IMG/VR virus record: IMGVR_UViG_3300032397_000006
Coordinates: 40,086-104,085 of that record
From: a virus
Reading direction: 5' to 3' (one strand)
Length of the DNA: 64,000 bases
The notes under the pieces are model-generated. The model was not told the DNA's origin and ran no database searches. It worked only from the letters and a program-made list of their open reading frames with translations. The position numbers were made by a program, and so were the translations under genes. Below, piece by piece: positions 1 to 10,500 of this stretch. Within the stretch, counting starts at the first letter, position 1. Every line of letters starts with the position of its first letter.

Positions 1-1775
1 AGATGCGAGGGGGCGACAGAGAGCCGCGTCGAGGAACTGTGCGCGTGCTGGTTTGCGTCGAGCGCTTTGAACCAATCGTTTCCCTGACTGAGCTGAAACA
101 CCGCACCGCCGATGCCCGCCGATCCTGTCGCCGTGTGGCTGTCCTCGTCGGTGGGTAGCGTGCTTTTCGCCGCCAGCGCTTCGGTCACACCGATGATTTG
201 TCGCTCGCGCAAGATCTTGGCTACCGCGTCCTGCGTGACCTTGTAGCGCGACGCGGCTGCTCGCAAATTCTTACTCGTGCCCAGCGACTGCACGAGCTGC
301 CCCATAATGGCTTGAGCCATTGCTTGCTCGTTGTACATTTGCTGCGGCGATTCTTGCGACACCACGCCGTAGCTCGTCTCGATAAAGCTCACGAGATACG
401 GCATGAGAAACCGCTCCGGAATCGCGACGTCGGTACCGTCGTCTGCAAAGCCGTCGAGTCCCTTGCGCAGCACGTTGCGCTGCAACGCGTGGAAAAGTGA
501 TTTCCCAAGAGCACGCGCGCTTTTCTTGACCCTGAACGGATTCTGCTTTTCTTGCTCAGCTGCGTACTCGCGATCGAGGCGCTCTGCATACTCGCGCGCT
601 TCCGCTTGCGGTTCGTACGTGTCCAGGTGTTCCTTGGCTGCGGCCTCGTGCTTCTCCGCTTCAGAATGAAAGCCGTACTTCCTGTGATCCTCTGCGACGA
701 TCAAATGCGCTTCTGCTGCGCGTTTGTGTAGCACTTTCTTGTTTTTTGCGCGCTTATTCGACGCTTCCATATCCGCAATCTCTGCGTCTGCTTTCTTAGC
801 GCGCAGCAGACGGTGGATTTTCTCGTCGACCGCAACGGGCGCGGGAGGCGCAGAGCCCTCGATATACGCGTATTGCCAGCCTCCCTTACCGTCTGGCTTG
901 CGCGTAATGTACTTGTGCCCAGGTCGCTCCGAATTCCAGCTCGATCCCTCCGCCTTAAACATGGAGGATTTTCCGAACGGCTTCTTTCCGCCGAACGCGG
1001 GAGGCTTCTTTTTCGGCTTGGCCTGATCGCCACCGAACGGCTTAGCCTTTGGCTTCGCGCCGAACTGCTGCGCGGGCTTTCCTGTACCGCCGTCTGCATC
1101 CTGATCGTCAGGTACGCCGTCGTCGTCGGCATCCACGTCCTGATCGTCGGGCACGCCGTCCCCGTCCTGATCAGCATCCTGATCGTCAGGCACACCGTCC
1201 CCGTCCTGATCGGGCGCGTCCTGATCGGGCTGCTCGTCGCCGGGACCACCGCCGCCAGCCTCGAGCCCTTGCCCGCCCTGCACCGCACGCACGAGCTTGC
1301 GCACAAGCTTGTGGTACGTGTCGAGCAGCGCCATGGAGTTATGGTGCTGCGCGCCGTGAAATCCCTTCGCGGCGTAGTAGTCGCGCTCTGCATCGGCGAT
1401 TTGCTGCACGAGTGCCTGAGGGTCTTCGCTCGCGTCGCCACCTGCGTCCGCGCCGTCGTCGCCCTCCGGCAGATCCTCCCCATCGCCCTCGTCGTCGAAG
1501 CCCTCGTCGTCGCCTTCCTCGCCCGCGCCGTCGTCGAGCTCGTCACCGTCACCATCACCAGGCCCGGGCTCGCCCTCGTCGCCATCGGGCTCCTCGCCCT
1601 GATCGTCGCCCTGCCCGTCGTCGGGTGCCGTGTCAGACGCGTCCGGAGCTCCGCTGTTCGGATCCTGATCGTCGGGCACACCGTCCCCGTCCTGATCATT
1701 CTCCTCGTCAGCGCCCGCCTTTTTCTTGGCGAACGGCGGCACGGCTTTCAGCAAAAGATCGATCGCGTCTAGCAT
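1..1775 (-). CDS. Large Asp-rich protein with TSP3-type repeats and a GHKY module (3' end outside window)
   Basis: Open from an ATG at 1775 to the window edge, about 591 codons with no stop. It begins MLDAIDLLLKAVPPFAKKKA. A very acidic region follows, with thrombospondin type-3-like calcium-binding motifs (DQDGDGVPDDQD) once near residues 27-38 and three times in tandem near residues 190-225. A short helical segment lies between them. A Lys/Pro-rich linker leads to one GHKYITRKPDGKGGWQYAY module near residues 281-300. Beyond it lie a Lys/Ala/Glu-rich helical stretch and a globular region containing MPYLVSFIETSYG. The module is shared with the next proteins downstream of the operon start, which suggests a virion-associated or head-region protein. 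The TSP3 motif is known to bind calcium in bacterial surface proteins. Its role here is unknown. No portal or capsid signature is visible in the part seen. Confidence 0.8.
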   Translation of the reverse strand, partial: MLDAIDLLLKAVPPFAKKKAGADEENDQDGDGVPDDQDPNSGAPDASDTAPDDGQGDDQGEEPDGDEGEPGPGDGDGDELDDGAGEEGDDEGFDDEGDGEDLPEGDDGADAGGDASEDPQALVQQIADAERDYYAAKGFHGAQHHNSMALLDTYHKLVRKLVRAVQGGQGLEAGGGGPGDEQPDQDAPDQDGDGVPDDQDADQDGDGVPDDQDVDADDDGVPDDQDADGGTGKPAQQFGAKPKAKPFGGDQAKPKKKPPAFGGKKPFGKSSMFKAEGSSWNSERPGHKYITRKPDGKGGWQYAYIEGSAPPAPVAVDEKIHRLLRAKKADAEIADMEASNKRAKNKKVLHKRAAEAHLIVAEDHRKYGFHSEAEKHEAAAKEHLDTYEPQAEAREYAERLDREYAAEQEKQNPFRVKKSARALGKSLFHALQRNVLRKGLDGFADDGTDVAIPERFLMPYLVSFIETSYGVVSQESPQQMYNEQAMAQAIMGQLVQSLGTSKNLRAAASRYKVTQDAVAKILRERQIIGVTEALAAKSTLPTDEDSHTATGSAGIGGAVFQLSQGNDWFKALDANQHAHSSSTRLSVAPSH

Positions 1776-1836
1776 AGGTCTCCCCTCGGATTCTCGCCGA
1801 GAGTACCCTAGCGCCTACGCGAGCGCGAGCGTTGAC

Positions 1837-2007
1837 CTACTTCGCCGCGGACTCGCGTGCAACGCACGCACGGAATCGGACAACATCCTCGCTATCCTCG
1901 AGACTTGAATCCGCCCTGTCGTCGCTGTCGTCGCGCACGTAGTTTTTCAAGCGTTCAAGCATATCCTCGCGACTGAACGAGGCCTTTCTTGGTTTCTGAT
2001 CCTCCAT
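1837..2007 (-). CDS. Small acidic protein, unknown function
   Basis: A 56-residue protein starting MEDQKPRKASFSREDMLERL. Its ATG overlaps the TGA of the upstream kinase gene (TGATG), and a strong GGAGGG site lies just upstream, which favours this start over an in-frame ATG at 2055. It is rich in Asp, Glu, Arg and Ser, with no membrane segment or recognisable domain. It sits between two genes for GHKY-module proteins and is probably co-translated with them. Function cannot be assigned. It could be a small chaperone or scaffold-like partner, but nothing in the sequence shows that. Confidence 0.6.
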   Translation of the reverse strand: MEDQKPRKASFSREDMLERLKNYVRDDSDDRADSSLEDSEDVVRFRACVARESAAK

Positions 2008-3302
2008 CACACCCTCCGGAGCACGAGCTTTACAGCTCGCATAGACTTCATCCAACCACGGGCGCGCGCGATCAAATGTCGGCGTAATCCCGTCTGTTTG
2101 AATTTTCGCACATAGTTCGGATCAATAACAACGTCGGGCTGATTTTCTCCGCCCGCCCACACTAGGCGCGGTTTCGGGCCTGCGTTGTCAAATAGCGAGA
2201 ATTCATGAGCTCTACGCGCTATCTGCTCGAAATTCCCAGGAATGACGTGGTGCGCTTCCCGCACGAAATTGTCAGGCACGTAACGCCCGGTATTCCGCGC
2301 TCGGGAGCCCACGCGGGAGACAGCCTCAGCGAGCGGAATGTGTGGCATCACGAGGTGCACGTGGTAGCCCGCGGCTTTCAGTGCCTCGATTCGCCCAATG
2401 AATTTCTCCGTGTTTTTCCCCGTGCCGTCGAGAATCAAATTCTTGCGCTCTGCCACAGCGCGAGCTCGGACCTTTTCGCCGAGGTCGCTGGACTCCTCGT
2501 GTGCCATGGCCGCGGCATCTTTCGCCGTCACCGTCGATCCGTCCGCTGTGAGTCCGTACGCGAGAGCTCGCTGATACTCAGGTAGCTTTTCCTTACACGC
2601 GTCTGGATCGGACACGACGAAATCATTGTGGTCGCCCACTAGCGTGGCGAGGATCGAGCCCTTGCCGACGCCGGAGCCTCCCATGGTGACGATCGCCGTG
2701 GGCGTGCGATCGAGCGGCACGGGCTTCACGTGCTTGGTAAATGAATCCACGATCGCCGCGTGGAGCGCTTTACGCTCAGGCGTGTAATCCTTGAAGCGCA
2801 CCGGGCGAATACGACCGACCTCGATTGTGTGCGCGGTTTTCGTTTCCGCAGGAAGCCCGATCGAAGTCGCGGATTCGAGCCAAGCGCGATCGCGCTTGGT
2901 TGCGTGCGTTGCGCGCTCCGCGTCTGAAAATACGTGCACCACTTCGGCCGGGCTCACGATCGGGAAACTGCTGGGCGCCTCGCGACGCTGCACCGGCTTT
3001 GTGCCCGTGTGTCCGTAGTCGTAGTTCCAGCCGCCCTTACCATCTGGCGTGCGACGAATGTATTTATGCCCGGGCCGCTCCTCGCCCTTTTCCGACTTGA
3101 GCAAATCGAGCGGGATCACGTGCGCCTTTTGTGTCGGCTGCTGCTGCGCTTGCTGTCGAGGAAAGCGAGCTCGAAATCCGCGCTCCCTCGAGCGTCGGAT
3201 GTCCGAATATTTCTTAGGCTGCGCGAGCCCTTGTGCGAGGCCTCCGCGCAGCATATCGGCGAGGCGTGCCGTCTCGCGTGGATCCTTCGGCGGTAGGCTC
3301 AC
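2007..3302 (-). CDS. GHKY-module protein with zeta-toxin-like P-loop kinase domain
   Basis: About 431 residues from a GTG at 3302, which overlaps the upstream stop as GTGA and sits behind GGGGGA. An in-frame TTG at 3314 is less likely. A GHKYIRRTPDGKGGWNYDY module lies near residues 71-92. The C-terminal half is zeta-toxin/AAA-kinase-like: Walker A GGSGVGKGS near residue 206, then SDPD, a LILDGTGKN strand and an Arg-rich helix (SRVGSRARNTGRYV) with the spacing of zeta-family kinases. Zeta toxins phosphorylate UDP-N-acetylglucosamine and block cell-wall synthesis, and related domains occur in phage polyvalent proteins. Whether this one is toxic, or a nucleotide kinase used after ejection, cannot be told. 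No epsilon-like antitoxin is obvious nearby. The kinase fold assignment is strong and the substrate is inferred. Confidence 0.85.
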   Translation of the reverse strand: MSLPPKDPRETARLADMLRGGLAQGLAQPKKYSDIRRSRERGFRARFPRQQAQQQPTQKAHVIPLDLLKSEKGEERPGHKYIRRTPDGKGGWNYDYGHTGTKPVQRREAPSSFPIVSPAEVVHVFSDAERATHATKRDRAWLESATSIGLPAETKTAHTIEVGRIRPVRFKDYTPERKALHAAIVDSFTKHVKPVPLDRTPTAIVTMGGSGVGKGSILATLVGDHNDFVVSDPDACKEKLPEYQRALAYGLTADGSTVTAKDAAAMAHEESSDLGEKVRARAVAERKNLILDGTGKNTEKFIGRIEALKAAGYHVHLVMPHIPLAEAVSRVGSRARNTGRYVPDNFVREAHHVIPGNFEQIARRAHEFSLFDNAGPKPRLVWAGGENQPDVVIDPNYVRKFKQTGLRRHLIARARGWMKSMRAVKLVLRRV

Positions 3303-6300
3303 GTGTCCCCCCAAATGCGCTTTCCTGCGGTCGCGCCCTGATAAATGTGCGAGGCGATTTTGCCTGCACGGTGCTGATCTTCAATGTAACTCATGGAGTC
3401 TCGATAAATCGAGTCTGCATTTATTGCGCGCGCACTGTCTGGCATGCTGTCGCCCAACGCTACGTTCGGTTTGCCCCCTGGAAATGTCACCTCAGCGAAT
3501 ACGAAATCCGCGTGATCCTTGTGCGCTTCGTGGAATTTCGAGAAGTTTTTCGCGCCCTCTGCGTAGCTGTCGGCGAATACGCGTGCGTCGACCATACGCC
3601 CCGCGCCCACCGCACGTGCGACAGCGCCTGGCCAAGCGCGCTTTGGATCCGAGTGCACAAACATGAACGTGGGCTTTATCCCACGTTTCGCGCACTCAGA
3701 AATCAACCACTCGTTCTCCGTTGCGTTCTGCTCGCCTGCCGCGTCCCAGGTAGCAGCTACTGACTTCGGCAGATCAGGACGCGCGGCAAGGCCTACGCCT
3801 TTGCCCGCCGCACAGCCGCCGCTCGTGACCAAGATCTTACGGTCTCCCGGTGCCATTTTCGCGATCTCGTCAAGGCGCGTGATAAAGGCACGCTTCGCGA
3901 TCGCGTTCGCAGTCTGATGCAGCGCAGTGTTGTACAAGCTCCGCGCCTTGGCACGCTCGAGATTCATCGGCTCGCCTGGCTTATCCGGAGGCAAGTCGTC
4001 GCGCTTCCAGTCGGCGAGCAATGCCTTCGCGCCATCTGTTTCGAACACGTAATTGTTCTTTTTCGCGATCTCGCCGAAAGCCTGAGCTGTACCGTTCGGG
4101 TCGCGCTCGAATGCGTCCGCGAAACGCGTCTCGATCGCACGCTCCTCGTGCGTGAGGTTAGGCAGCTTCGGCACACCAGGCGGGGGCAGCACAGCATCGC
4201 CCGGAATGCCGACGCGTGCGGCTTTCTCGTTCGGCTTCTGCGGCGTGGCGCTCCTCGAGAGCGGCTTACGCTTGACGGCTTGGCCTTGCGCAGATCGCGC
4301 CGTGCGTGGTGGCGCGTTCGTGTAGAAATACTGCCAGCCGCCCTTACCATCTGGCTTGCGCCGCATGTACTTGTGGCCGGCGCGTTCTTGCCCCGGTACA
4401 AATGCCTTTTTCATCGCACGACGGCGCACGCAAAACGTCGTCTGCGATTCCTTCGCACCGGCTTCTACACTGCGCAGTTTCTTGTAGTAGTCCGGACGCT
4501 CGCACAGGTGATCGAGGGCGATATCCGCGGCTTTCTCGAGATCCTTTGTGTGCTCGAGCTCGACCTGCATTCCTGCCTGTAGATCGGTCGCTGTCCAGCG
4601 CGCATGCTCCCACTCCACACCGAGGCGCTTCGCAGCGCTCATAGCTGCATCGTGCGAAACACGAAGTGCTTTCGACTTCCGCGTAGTGTCAGTGGCGCAG
4701 CTCGCGCAAGGCACAACGGGATCGCAGCCAGAGCAGCTCTTTTTCAGCCCCTTTTTCGCCTTCGCGCGAGCTCGGGCCTTACGCCCCTTTGCGCGGTGCG
4801 ACCACTCGAGCGCCTTACCTTCTGGCAGCTTGCCCTCAGCTTCTGCAGCGAAAGCCCAACGGCGCTGCTTTTCGCTAAACGGGTGCTGCATCTTGCCCTT
4901 CGCGAAAGCTTCAAGCTCGTCGAGCGGATCGAGTGATTTCTTTTTCTCAGCTGCCGCCAGCTGCTTTGCTACGCCGTGCGCATAGCTTTCAGCCAGCAGA
5001 GAAGCTCCGCCAAATTCGACATCCTTTGGTGCCACGTGCGACATCTCGCGCACAAAGTGCTCGGCCTCCGCTTTGCTCGTGAGTGCTCCGCCCGCGTTGA
5101 TGGAGTATCCGCTCGGAATATGCGTGACGTGGTAAATGCCGTACTGCCCGCGCGTGATTCCGTAATCGCCGATCGCCGGCATGGACGTGACCTCAGGATC
5201 GCGGATTTCCTTACCGTCTTTATCGCGGATCGCCAAGTGCACGTCGACCGTGCGCAGCTTCTCAGGCTTGATGCCCGCGACCTTTTCAGCTGCGCGCATA
5301 GCGTCGCGGTGCTTCGCGACCTTTTCGAATGCAGATTCCATCGCCTCGTTCAGACCAGGCGCCGCTTTGCGTGAAAACACGTAGGGGTGGCTGTTCTCCC
5401 AAGACTCGCGCCGCGCCTTTGAAGCGACGTCGAGATCCTTACGCGCTTCGGAGAGCTGCTGACTGTGGGAGGCAGCCTCGCGCGCGTGCTCGTGTGGCGT
5501 ATCGCCCGCGACGACGTGTGAATAGACGTAGTGCCAGCCCCCGCGACCATCGGGCTTGCGAGTCAGGTATTTGTGCCCTGCAACCTCGTCGCCCTTCGCG
5601 GCCTTGCTGAGCTCGCCGAGATTGTCTAGCGCATCGCCACTCTTGAGAGCCAGCATTCCCCATTTTTGCGACTCGGCGAGGCCTGCGCGCATGCCTGAGA
5701 ACGCACCCTCAGACATACCTGCCCGCTCGAGAGCAGCATCTAAACGCTCGCGTGTGACCTTCGCATGCGCCTTGGCCTCAGCGTGCCGCGTCGAACCCGG
5801 AGTGTGCGCGTATTGGCTGGCGACACGCTCTGCGCTCGCGCGCTCGTGCTCGCGCGACGCTGCCACCACAGCGCGCTGTGCAAGTGGCGCCTTACGCTTC
5901 GCATGCGCGTCTGCGTAGTCGTAGCGCCAGCCGCCGTGCCCGTTCGGCTCGCGCTTGAGATACTTGTGGCTGGTTGCCTCGTCGCCCTTGGAGGCCTTGA
6001 TCAAAGGCAAGAGTGCATCGATCGCGTCGGCTGATTTATACGCGAGCGAAGTCGTCTTGAGGGCAACCCTACGCACGGTGCTAGGACTCGCGCGCAAACG
6101 GGACACGGTTTGCTTGTTCCAGAAATGCTCGATCTTACGTTTCGCTTTGCGCTTGGCTTTACGCGCAGCGAGCGCGCCCTTGATCTTTGCGTAGACGTAA
6201 CTCCAACCGCCCTTACCGTCAGGCTTGCGCTCCGTGTACTGATGCCCTGCCTGCTCCCCGCCGCGTACAGCATCAGCCTTCGCTGCTTTAATAAACAGCA

Positions 6301-7501
6301 CAGGTGCCGATTTCTCGACTTTTGCCGGACGCCACGCATCGGGCTTCGTGTCAGGCTTTACGCCGTCTGCATTCTTGTCGTAGGAGCTGTCTTTTATGTA
6401 GCCACGCGGCACGACGTCGAACGTGCAGTAGATGCCCATAATACCGATCGTGCTCCCCCAATTTTCGGTTGTGATCGGCGACGCTTTGTAGACGCTGTGC
6501 CGCTCAGTAAGGATCTTTTTTCGCATCTCTTTCACAGCACCCCACAGAGCATCTTTCTCGCCCTTGTTCGCGTAGGTGCTGTGGAACTTGATCGTCGCCT
6601 TAGCAGTCGGGCGAAATGTCTTCGGGTGCGTTTCGCGTATCACGCTAACGGTCCCTTTTTCGCCGAACGTCTTCGGTCCTTTCTCGATATCAGAGAGCAG
6701 CTTGTCTATTTCCGGTGGCGGCAGCTCGCCCTCTTTTTTAGAGGCCGCATGCTCCGCGCTACCCTCTGCGGGATATTCATAATCCCAGCCGCCCTTACCG
6801 TCTGGCTTGCGCGTAAGGTATTTGTGCCCCGGGCGCTCCTCGCCCTTGGCTAGAGATTTCTCGTATTTGAATTCCGCGGTCTCCCGCTCGTATTTCGGCA
6901 CTTGATAAGGATCTACGTGTTTCCACCGCCCCTCGTGCCATACGGGCTCGAGATTCTTTTTCTTGCGCGCAGCTGGTAAAGGCGCCGTAAATAGCGGCGT
7001 AGCCGGCTTGTGCTCATCGATTCGCGCTTCGGAATAGCCGCCAGGCAAGCGCCGCGTGCGCACATACGAAGGGTAATTGCCGAGACTGCGCGGCATGTCG
7101 AAATCAACGTTGTCGGAAGTCGCGCCGTCTCCCTCCAATAGGTGCCCGAAAACCTTAATCTCTTTCGAGTGCCAGCTCCCGCCCGCCGTGGCCAGGTACA
7201 CCTTACCGTTATGCGGCAGCAGAAAAGGCGCGCTGTGCCCCTCGGTCGCGGCTTGCTCGATCGCTTGCTTGAGCACGCTCGGATCAAAGGCGCCCACTTG
7301 TTTCTTGTGATCGGCGGGAGGCTTGTAGCTGTATTTCCATCCGCCTTTACCATCTGGCGAGCGCAGCAGATATTTGTGCCCCTCGACCTCTACGCCCTTC
7401 GCCGCTTTCTCGAGTAGCGCTAGGGGATCGAGCTCAGGCTGAGCTCTCACAAGGCTCAAGCCGATTGCGTGCTTTCGAAGTGCTGAGATCGCATCAGTCA
7501 T
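3299..7501 (-). CDS. Giant polyvalent protein with six GHKY modules, DUF5661-like and second zeta-like kinase domains
   Basis: A 1400-residue protein. The ATG at 7501 overlaps the upstream TGA (ATGA), so I prefer it to the in-frame ATG at 7540. Six copies of the GHKY/PDGKGGW module lie near residues 35-56, 218-240, 413-433, 505-526, 635-657 and 1036-1056 and divide the chain into segments. Between modules 5 and 6 there is a Cys cluster (CSGCDPVVPCASC, near 923-935) and a DUF5661-like segment near 971-1008 (VELEHTKDLEKAADIALDHL). The C-terminus holds a P-loop kinase-like domain with Walker A TSGGCAAGKG near 1225, similar in layout to the zeta-like domain of the next gene. Several segments are rich in Lys, Arg and Ala. 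The architecture resembles phage polyvalent proteins carried in virions. Location in the particle is inferred from neighbours only. Confidence 0.88.
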   Translation of the reverse strand: MTDAISALRKHAIGLSLVRAQPELDPLALLEKAAKGVEVEGHKYLLRSPDGKGGWKYSYKPPADHKKQVGAFDPSVLKQAIEQAATEGHSAPFLLPHNGKVYLATAGGSWHSKEIKVFGHLLEGDGATSDNVDFDMPRSLGNYPSYVRTRRLPGGYSEARIDEHKPATPLFTAPLPAARKKKNLEPVWHEGRWKHVDPYQVPKYERETAEFKYEKSLAKGEERPGHKYLTRKPDGKGGWDYEYPAEGSAEHAASKKEGELPPPEIDKLLSDIEKGPKTFGEKGTVSVIRETHPKTFRPTAKATIKFHSTYANKGEKDALWGAVKEMRKKILTERHSVYKASPITTENWGSTIGIMGIYCTFDVVPRGYIKDSSYDKNADGVKPDTKPDAWRPAKVEKSAPVLFIKAAKADAVRGGEQAGHQYTERKPDGKGGWSYVYAKIKGALAARKAKRKAKRKIEHFWNKQTVSRLRASPSTVRRVALKTTSLAYKSADAIDALLPLIKASKGDEATSHKYLKREPNGHGGWRYDYADAHAKRKAPLAQRAVVAASREHERASAERVASQYAHTPGSTRHAEAKAHAKVTRERLDAALERAGMSEGAFSGMRAGLAESQKWGMLALKSGDALDNLGELSKAAKGDEVAGHKYLTRKPDGRGGWHYVYSHVVAGDTPHEHAREAASHSQQLSEARKDLDVASKARRESWENSHPYVFSRKAAPGLNEAMESAFEKVAKHRDAMRAAEKVAGIKPEKLRTVDVHLAIRDKDGKEIRDPEVTSMPAIGDYGITRGQYGIYHVTHIPSGYSINAGGALTSKAEAEHFVREMSHVAPKDVEFGGASLLAESYAHGVAKQLAAAEKKKSLDPLDELEAFAKGKMQHPFSEKQRRWAFAAEAEGKLPEGKALEWSHRAKGRKARARAKAKKGLKKSCSGCDPVVPCASCATDTTRKSKALRVSHDAAMSAAKRLGVEWEHARWTATDLQAGMQVELEHTKDLEKAADIALDHLCERPDYYKKLRSVEAGAKESQTTFCVRRRAMKKAFVPGQERAGHKYMRRKPDGKGGWQYFYTNAPPRTARSAQGQAVKRKPLSRSATPQKPNEKAARVGIPGDAVLPPPGVPKLPNLTHEERAIETRFADAFERDPNGTAQAFGEIAKKNNYVFETDGAKALLADWKRDDLPPDKPGEPMNLERAKARSLYNTALHQTANAIAKRAFITRLDEIAKMAPGDRKILVTSGGCAAGKGVGLAARPDLPKSVAATWDAAGEQNATENEWLISECAKRGIKPTFMFVHSDPKRAWPGAVARAVGAGRMVDARVFADSYAEGAKNFSKFHEAHKDHADFVFAEVTFPGGKPNVALGDSMPDSARAINADSIYRDSMSYIEDQHRAGKIASHIYQGATAGKRIWGDT

Positions 7502-10500
7502 CGCTTCCCCGTTTCCACAGCGTCCCGGATCGTAGCCCATTCTCGCACGTTGAAGCGTATCGAAGGCTTCTGCGGCGCCGCCCCATGGAAAGCGTATTTA
7601 CCACTGTTCCGGCGTGCGAGGGCCTTCCTTCGGCGCCTGGAGGCCTTCACTTCCTTTTCGGTCTGCACGGTCCCGTAGATGCCCTCGAAATCGGGGGACT
7701 CCTGCGAAGGGCTGTAGCGCTGCACGACGTAGGATTTCACGAGAGCTCCGTGGTTGCTCGGGTCGGTCACGAACGCGGCGAAATCTTCGAACGCGACCGC
7801 GCGCACTTGCCCCAAGAATCGAGGATCGTCGTAGTGCGCTTGGTAAGCCTGCACCGCGGCACCGAGATTCGAAAACCCGAGCATGCACTTCTGTTCGTCT
7901 ACGTGCACGAAGTCGGGCGACTTGAGCTGATCGATCACGAACACGTAAGGCGCCATCTTGTCGGGCCCGACGTAGACGTCCACGTGATCGCCATCCGTGC
8001 CTTGCGTGCGCCGCACATAGCCGTAGTCGTGCACCATCTTTGTTTTGCCTGCGCGCTTCGCGTGTGCGTCGTACCAGTGCCGGTAAGATCCTGCCTGGTT
8101 TTCGACGCTCACCTTTAGCCCGCGGAAATCCCGACGCCTGTGCAGCTTGCGCGACTTCTCGAGCGGAGCTTTCAAGCTGTCGATCACTTCTGTAATCGCA
8201 TCGTCGCTGTCCTCAATATGCGCGCCGAAACGCGCGAAAGCCTGCCTGATCGCAGGTTCAATCATGCGCCGCCCCCCGGGCTCGCTCGCGAGCTCTGCGT
8301 ACTCCTCTCGATATTCAGCCAGCGCATTGATCGCGTGCGACACTGCTTGCTTTCTGCCCTCAGGCGAAGCAATAGGCTGCAGCTCGTAGGAGCGTTGATC
8401 CTCTTTTGATAGAGGCGCGTCGTAGGTCACGGTGCCGTGCCGAAAAGCAGGATGCTTTCCAATCGAGGAAAATCCTTTAGGCGCTGTGAACGTACCGATC
8501 GGCCTATTCTGCATACCGTACACGTAGTGCCAGCCTCCCTTACCATCAGGGTGACGCTCCGCGTAAAGGTGCCCCGCTTGCTCCTCGCCCTTTGCCGCTT
8601 TACGCAACACGAGCAGCGCCTTCAATACAGCATCCTGAAACGCGTGGCGCTTATCCCAATCGAAATCGAGCGCGAATTTCGACGGTCTGCCGGGTGTCTC
8701 GACGCGCGTATAGAAATCCTCAGCTGCGGGCTTATATTCGTAGCCCTTGCCTTTATGGTGCTCGCCCGCGTGTCCGCCCGTCGTGAAATGCATCTCATGC
8801 GCTCCGCGGTGCGAATGAATTACTGAGTCTTGATTAAACTGCTTTCCGAGCGCGCGCATAACACCAAACTCGCTAGGCGAATCGTGGTGCACCATGAAGG
8901 CATTACTTTTCTGCGGCTTCGCGCTCTCGTGATGCACGATAAAGCTCGCCTCACGCGAACCATAATGCCCCTCGACCTCGGTATAGCGGAGCTTGCGCTT
9001 TTTCAGCTCGCCTCGCAGGCGTTCGTGTCGCGCTTTGAATTCCGCGTGATCCTCAGACATGTCCTTTTCGCGCGCGTCGTTTCCGTTGCGACCTGCGCTG
9101 ATAATCGAATAGGTGCCGTGCTCGAGCAGATCGTCCAGCTGCGGACGCGTGAGACGCACCTCGCCCGCGGGTTTGCGTGGAGGTCTGTCGCTCGGGTGCC
9201 CGGGCAGATCATAGCCGTAGCGCCAGCCTCCCTTACCGTCTGGCGTGCGGCGCACGTACTTGTGCCCCGGACGCTCGCCTTCGCTGCCCTCGCGCGCTTT
9301 ACGGATCGCTTCGCCCCACGGAATGATATGCATACTTTTCTCCGTACCCTCTGCGCGGGCTTTGACGGCTGCGTAAGTGTCAGGGTGCACCGCAGGCGCA
9401 TCGCCATCGTCGCGCGTCGCGTTGCCCTTCATGTCCACGCCCAGCCACATTCGCCAGTGTCGATCAAGCTGCCCGATCGAGGAAATCACTCCGGGCTTAG
9501 CGAGCAGTTCCTTTGCCATCTTTTCGCGCTCGGCCTTCGGCAGCTTGCTCGCGTGATACTGCTCGACCTCGAGTTTCTGTTGCTGCTCTGCGGCAACCTT
9601 GTCCTGCGCTGCGCGCTTCGCTTGCGCCGCTTCGCGTTCGGCCTGCGCGGCTGCCTCGCGTGCTGGAGCGCCCGCTTCCCACTCCGCTTGCTTTTGCTTC
9701 TCTGCAGCCTTCGCGGATTTCTTTTCAGCCTCTCGCCGCGCTTCGCGTTCGGCCTCGACCTTCTCTGTCTCGTGCGGCAACGAAATACGATGGCGCTTGA
9801 AAGCATCCGGATCCGGATCGCCGAGCTCCCCTTGTGCTTCCTGAATCGCTGCTGCGGGGACCTGCAAATCATCGCGTGCCATCACGAGCGTTTCTTCTTC
9901 GCCCTCGTACGCACCTAGATCAGCCTCGTGCTCCGCGTGAAACAAGACGGCTTCAACAGGCACGTCGAGCGTGACCACGGCGCCGCGCGTTGCGTACTGC
10001 GTGCCGAAGTCGTGCGCGCTTTCGTGGTCGCTGGTCCAGCTCGACAAGCTGCGCACTGCAACGGGAACGGTGCCGCCCTGCGCTTGCTTCGCTTGCTCGA
10101 CAAGGGCCTTACCCTGGTCGTGCGCAATGCCGCGATGAATGCGCACTGTGCGCTCGCCCTTGGCAGCGAATAGCGCCTGCGTCGCTGCGTACTGCCTGAT
10201 CGCCATCGCTTCGCAGTCGTCGATTTCCTTTTTCGAGATACGGGACGCACGCGTAACCGCTTCTGCAAACGTACGCTTTTCGTCTGCGCTTGCGCGACCT
10301 CGAGCGATCTTGCCGATCAACGCGAGTTGTGGCGTGGTTTTCGTCATCCATTCATTTCGCCAAGCGTTACGCACGTGTGACTCGTCGGAATGATCGGCGA
10401 AAGCATCATCCGTGTGGGAAATGCCTTTCATGGACGCGGCGAGCGCTGCGATTTTCTTTTTATGCGCAGGCGACATGCCGAGATCAGGAGATACCGCGTA

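Noticed and set aside
701-1772. Open frames on both strands (332, 319 and 242 codons) across the Asp-rich region
   Set aside because: They are shadows of the GC-biased, repetitive minus-strand gene at 1-1775, which alone has the TSP3 and GHKY motifs and continues without a stop.
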